64,000 nucleotides of DNA, taken from the NCBI RefSeq assembly GCF_036669915.1, contig NC_089313.1, forward strand, positions 10,330,511 to 10,394,510, written 5' to 3'. Position numbers and translations under genes: made by a program. Within the stretch, counting starts at the first letter, position 1. The number at the start of each line of letters is the position of its first letter. The notes under the pieces were generated by a model. It did no database searches and was not told the DNA's origin. It saw nothing but the letters and a program-made list of their open reading frames with translations. This document shows positions 60,701 to 64,000 of this stretch, in pieces. This DNA is from Pocillopora verrucosa. Its lineage: Eukaryota > Cnidaria > Anthozoa > Scleractinia > Pocilloporidae.

Positions 60701-62774
60701 TGCAGAAAAAAACTGTTCCCGTTGCCATGTGAACAGTGATCCCTGAGTCGTTCTTAAAAACGGCAGGATCAGCACTTAAGGTGAGTCCTGTGATGTTTTC
60801 AATATTCTGGACCACGACCGTTGCGTTGAGAAGTCGCTTGACCGAATTGACAGCATTATAACATGTGATCTCTACCTTGTAAACTCCAACCTCGTTATAG
60901 ACATGGCTCGTGCTGTAATCGTTACTTACTCTCGGTGGTGTCCCATCCTTGAAATCGAACGAACACCTAACGTTGGTACCATTGCGCACGACACGGTTAA
61001 CACTGACTGTATCGCCCACAGCAAAGTAAACATTCTGCGTGACATGAGCAGCAGGAAGACTGAATTCCACCTCTGAAACTGGGATTTCAATAACCGCCTG
61101 GGAAATTATGGAAATATTCGGACCAACCAGGTTGAAAGCAAAAACAGAGACTGTATAGTTTCCTACAGCGGAATACAGATGAGTAGTGGAGCAGTTGCGA
61201 CTTTCATCCAATGTAGTGGCTTTTTCATATCGGGGACTGCCATCTCCAAAGTCCACCACGTAAGTTATATTAGTACCTTCGGCTGCTTCCCACTTGATTT
61301 CACTCGGCAAACCAAGTGCCTTAGCTTCGATTGGATTCGAAAATCTGAAACCTTTTATGAAATCGAAGGCAGCGATAACTGAATGTAAAACTATTTTGTT
61401 CACAGAGTTTGCAACAGTGAGTTTTATGTAGAAAGTCCCAGACGAAGTATACCTGTGAGTTGTTGAGTTTAGCTGTGTGCGCACAATGCTTCCATCTCCA
61501 AAGACCCATATGTGAGTGACGTTGGAACCAGAATGCCAAGGAACATCAAACACAACTGATTCGTGAGTGTTCACGATGCTTCGATGGCTCATCGTGACGT
61601 CCTCGCCCACAGGAATATCCACTGCCACTAGCACAGTTTGCGTGACGTTCGAGATCAAGTGTTTAACACCGGTGGATTTGTATAAATGCCGTATGACAAA
61701 GTGCGCGGCATGAACATAGTGCGCTGCCACGATATAGTGCCTGTGATGCATGCTGGGATTGCTGGACCTAAGCAGGTTGTCCCCTATCTGTGGGTTGGTG
61801 TGGTACTCGAATTCGAAAGCTGCTCCGTCAGCTGGATTAATCTCTCTAAATGCGAGATCCCCGCCGGCGGAAATCCAACCAAGAACATCTCCTTGTCTCA
61901 CGGAGGGCTGCTCGTTCGTCGGTAAAGTCTTAATATGATGACCCACGGTTTCAATAGTAATCAGGTTCTCAGATATGAGCTCATAATCCGCCCTGGGTAC
62001 GTTGGTCTGATGCGGCACTAGTGGAGCACATGTTTTTCTTGTCTCTGTGATATTTGCTATGCAGCGCCTTCTGAAGATGCAGAAAATCTCAGAAGGTTGG
62101 CACTTGTTCTTGGTGGAAGGATTACAAGTTTCACCGTCCAGCACACACGACTTGTTGGACAGACAATACTTTTCGCCAGCGTTGCAGCGAGGACGGAATA
62201 TCTACGGATATAATTCATAATTTGAATTAACTCGTCACATGTTAGTTATCTCAAGCTGGGGAGAAAATTAACAATACTTACCTGTAATCTTACGTTTCCT
62301 ATCTTTGCTCCTTCAAACTCGAATTCAGTGACTGTGCCATCATGTCGGAACTCATAAGCTGGTGATACGATCGTCCCTTGAGGGCTTGGCAAGATTGAAT
62401 GAAATGTGTCATTATTGCGAGGAATTTCTGGCCCAGCGTTGTAATAACGAGAACCTAGTAAAAAAGGTGACTAGGTAAAACAGTGCTCAGCACATAGGAG
62501 TAGAGCGATGTATATATTGTGGGAGGAAAAAGACAAATAAACTACCAGTCCATTCCTACAGACCTGTTTCGTGGTTGCCCACTCATCAGGGGATTTAAAC
62601 ACTCTGCGTGACATGAGCAGCAGGAAGACTGAATTCCACCCCTGAAACTAGGATTTCAATAACCACTCGGGAAATTATGGATTTAAAATCCCCTGATGAG
62701 TGGGCAACCACGAAACAGGTCTGTAGGGATGAACTGGTAGTTTATTTGTCTTTTTCCTCCCACAATATATATAC

Positions 62775-62821
<47 letters not shown>

Positions 62822-62823
62822 CA

Positions 62824-62857
<34 letters not shown>

Positions 62858-63451
62858 GAGTCACAGAGAATCGATGCGTCCTCTTTGATTCTTTCACTTA
62901 CATATACTCAGCTCTGCTACCACAGCATTGAGCACTTTATGCCAAGGTAGACTCTACCCCCACATTCATGTTTTGAAAGTTGGAAGAAGTAGTGACTTCC
63001 TGTCGTTTCAATTCATAAAACATTTTATCGGCGAAAACAAGTCTAGAAATCTTCCACCGCAATATCGACAAGTGGAAAATCGATTAAAAAAACTTTTAAA
63101 TTGGATACGAGATTGATATGGCCAACTCAGTGTTACGTGCTTCGTGGCTGTTTATCATCTTTTATCCAACACGTCCTCATCGGATAACTATGAAATTAAC
63201 ACAGACGATGAGAAAATGGTACGAATATACATAGCAATAAGCTATGAATTACGTTTTGTTTCAACTGGCTTAAGTGATTAAAGGTACTCACTCAAAGATA
63301 TGAACTCATAGCTTCCATCACCAAAGAAGAAAGTGTTGTTGATTCGTGAGCCCCGGATGAGTGAACCATTGCATTCTATCCAGGATCCCAAGGGAACCGA
63401 GTGTGGGCAGAGCAGTTCTATGGGCCCCATTGGATCATCGATGTCATACAT
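46012..63451 (-). CDS. Polycystin-1-like receptor-channel (5' incomplete, 20 exons, 3241 aa in window)
   Basis: Exons in coding order: 63451-63292, 62454-62282, 62201-58934, 58320-57969, 57417-56972, 56397-56234, 56043-55873, 55552-55427, 54800-54630, 54478-54191, 53728-53081, 52501-52303, 51992-51832, 50996-50732, 50382-49303, 49110-49023, 48762-48585, 48344-48179, 47828-47631, 47435-46012. All splice phases agree and the total is 9726 bp, a multiple of three. Domain order is Cys-rich region, PKD repeats, REJ, GAIN with degenerate GPS, first TM helix, PLAT, then ten further helices including the polycystin extracellular domain and a PKD2-type channel core. This is the polycystin-1 family plan. 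Such proteins pair with PKD2 subunits in cilia or act as REJ-type receptors in invertebrate sperm. No signal peptide is seen, so the true start is beyond the window. Confidence 0.9.
49303..51992 (-). other. TM1, PLAT domain and TM2-TM5 of the polycystin-1-like gene
   Basis: Exon 51992-51832 encodes V-A-P-N-P-I-D-F-N-K-V-F and the first helix (IALAVVCGIFGVYLVLAIYA). Exon 50996-50732 starts the PLAT domain (Y-H-Y-E-I-T-V-Y-T-G-F-G-K-R-A-G) and ends L-H-L-W-H-N-N-G. Exon 50382-49303 continues it (R-S-P-S-W-Y-V-S-R-V-V-V-H-D, then S-W-L-A). Four helices follow, separated by a long charged cytoplasmic loop with a run of about ten lysines and a later acidic run. Confidence 0.88.
52303..52501 (-). 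other. Degenerate GPS exon of the polycystin-1-like gene
   Basis: The preceding exon ends C-K-M-F-D-E-D-K-N-T-W-T-T-K-G-C-K, the usual lead into a GPS. This exon begins V-G-P-K-T-I-A-N-S-T-H-C-L-C, the expected second Cys pair. Where His-Leu-Thr/Ser (the self-cleavage site) should follow, it reads T-P-G and then an acidic run, an Ala/Thr linker and a basic cluster K-R-R-R-F-R-K. Autoproteolysis is therefore unlikely. Confidence 0.8.
53081..58320 (-). other. REJ and GAIN-like region of the polycystin-1-like gene
   Basis: Eight exons between the PKD array and the GPS exon. Exon 58320-57969 has the REJ hallmark L-D-A-S-D-S-N-D-P-D and Y-T-W-M-C. Exon 57417-56972 has R-T-Y-R-L-Q-L-N-A and the C-E-G-W-S-D-P-D segment. 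Exons 56397-54191 encode Ala/Gly/Asp-rich helical sequence typical of the less conserved REJ-GAIN linker. Exon 53728-53081 encodes the beta-rich GAIN part with several N-x-S/T sites. Confidence 0.8.
58934..62201 (-). other. 3.27-kb exon with Cys-rich module and eight PKD-type repeats
   Basis: The exon opens with a Cys-rich segment (R-C-N-A-G-E-K-Y-C, C-V-L-D-G-E-T-C, I-F-C-I-F-R-R-R-C). PKD repeats follow, recognised by their W/D-F-G-D-G-S strand: V-F-G-D-G-S, D-F-G-D-G-S-P, D-F-K-D-G-T-P, Y-F-G-D-G-D, D-Y-S-D-G-S, N-F-A-D-G-S, D-F-G-D-G-S-P and an atypical D-F-Q-D-S-H. Each except the last is followed by an H-x-Y-type turn (as in T-T-H-L-Y). PKD folds are Ig-like extracellular modules. One more F-F-G-D-G-S motif is in exon 63451-63292. 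Confidence 0.88.
62552..62594 (-). ncRNA. Type I hammerhead ribozyme, left arm (sense to the gene)
   Basis: Minus strand core: stem I AUCCC with GGAAU (one C-A mismatch), CUGAUGA, stem II GUGG-GCAA-CCAC, GAAA, short stem III CAG-GU-CUG, then UA before the cleavage point. All core nucleotides are present. The stem I mismatch and very short stem III suggest weak or dimer-dependent activity. Confidence 0.7.
62596..62681. pseudogene. 86-bp near-copy of polycystin exon sequence in the intron
   Basis: Matches 61027-61112 at 80 of 86 positions with no gap and in the same orientation. It encodes the same linker between PKD repeats (V-E-F-S-L-P-A-A-H-V-T-Q) in an open frame, but no splice sites frame it. 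It forms exactly the loop of the inverted-repeat element. Confidence 0.85.
62688..62730 (+). ncRNA. Type I hammerhead ribozyme, right arm (antisense to the gene)
   Basis: Plus strand core: stem I AUCCC (62688-62692) with GGGAU (62726-62730), fully paired. CUGAUGA is at 62693-62699, stem II GUGG-GCAA-CCAC at 62700-62711, GAAA at 62712-62715, and stem III CAG-GU-CUG. Predicted cleavage follows A62725. The two-base stem III loop is typical of hammerheads thought to work as dimers. Confidence 0.8.
62766..62860. repeat. (TA)n(GT)n(TA)n microsatellite
   Basis: Compound dinucleotide repeat: ATATATACATATAT, about 17 GT units, then TATACATATATATATA. It directly adjoins the right arm of the hammerhead element. 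Confidence 0.95.
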
Positions 63452-63797
63452 CTAGCAAAAGGAAATATTCATGTGAAACTCGGTGTTAAAATCTGTATTT
63501 CAACTGACGTGAAACAAGTATTACTTGTTCAAGTGTGCCTTCCAAATTTTCGAAATGCATCATTACAGGCAAATGGAACGAAAACTTTAATAATTTAAAA
63601 ATCTTTTGAGCTACGCCCCTCTGTTGTCTGTGTTATGAGTGAGAGAAACTGTGGTTGGTCCAGATAGCACACCCCACCCTCTAAAAAAAGATGTTCGGCC
63701 AGAACCAATCTTATGTTGGTCACCGCGTTTTCCTGCTCATGTGTCAACTTTTAATGCTAAATGGCCTCTTTGTGTATTTTCATGCTGATACACTTAT

Positions 63798-63970
63798 ACC
63801 CCATTCACGCCAAAGCTTATACATGTTTGCTGTTTCGCTATTTTGCTGTTTGCCATTTTGTTAAACATGGTTGAAAATTTTTTTCTTCATGGCAGCTGCT
63901 TAAACCGTTTTTGTTGCCTTAAATTAAGCACATTTGAAATAAAAAGTTAGTGACTACTTGAAACCGATAG
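63798..63970 (+). repeat. Interspersed repeat shared with 23910-24260
   Basis: Begins CCCATTCACGCCAAAGCTTA and ends near GTTAGTGACTACTTGAAACC. It is the uninterrupted form of the outer repeat at 23910-24260. Upstream intron sequence from 63452 shows nothing else. Confidence 0.65.
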
Positions 63971-64000
63971 AAAATTAAGTTTTTTAATTCTCTGTTTCTG

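Larger units (their letters stand above)
62511..62771. mobile_element. Inverted-repeat element with a hammerhead ribozyme in each arm
   Basis: The left arm (62511-62599) and right arm (62681-62771) are inverted copies about 88 bp long with only a few differences. They run from TATATATTGTGGGAGG through CAGACCTGTTTCGTGG to the CATCAGGGGATTT junction. Each contains a complete hammerhead core. The 86-bp loop copies exon sequence of the host gene (61027-61112). A (TA/GT)n microsatellite borders it on the right. Penelope-like retroelements are known to carry type I hammerheads and to sit at such repeats, so I assign it there tentatively. It lies in a polycystin intron. Confidence 0.75.

Overview
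The window looks like nuclear DNA of a cnidarian, most probably a stony coral. This is inferred from AT-rich sequence, intron-rich genes with GT-AG introns of about 0.1-5 kb, animal gene families (ANKRD13, VEGF/PDGF-like factors, an XK-related scramblase-like protein, a polycystin-1-like receptor-channel) and a dense load of short palindromic elements, a tRNA-derived SINE and a LINE 3' end of kinds I associate with coral genomes. I assembled the gene models by hand. Donor/acceptor sites and codon phase agree at every junction given, but no database search was possible.

Layout. (1) 96-2356, plus strand: last three visible exons of an ANKRD13-type ubiquitin-binding protein. (2) 6159-41391, minus strand: a head-to-tail array of five paralogous genes, called A to E here. 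Each has a signal peptide exon, one cystine-knot VEGF/PDGF-like domain, usually two Cys-rich (C-x-C-x-C) exons, a single transmembrane helix and a short cytoplasmic tail. They therefore look like cell-surface-anchored VEGF/PDGF-like proteins, not secreted factors. (3) 42950-44101, plus strand: an intronless XK-related gene. (4) 46012-63451 and beyond, minus strand: 20 exons of a polycystin-1-like gene encoding PKD repeats, REJ/GAIN region, a degenerate GPS, PLAT domain and an 11-TM region ending in a polycystin channel. The 5' end lies outside the window.

How they may work together. The array encodes surface proteins that could act as juxtacrine ligands or as receptors. All five lack the two cysteines that link VEGF dimers. 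A and B, and also E, keep the full knot, while C and D have lost one matched knot disulfide. B and E share two acidic residues nine apart inside the membrane helix, while C and D share cytoplasmic tails ending in PDZ-ligand-like motifs. The array has thus split into subtypes with different membrane and cytoplasmic wiring.

The most striking non-coding feature is in a polycystin intron (62511-62771): an inverted repeat in which each arm encodes a type I hammerhead ribozyme, with a loop that is an 86-bp near-copy of coding sequence from the same gene 1.5 kb away.
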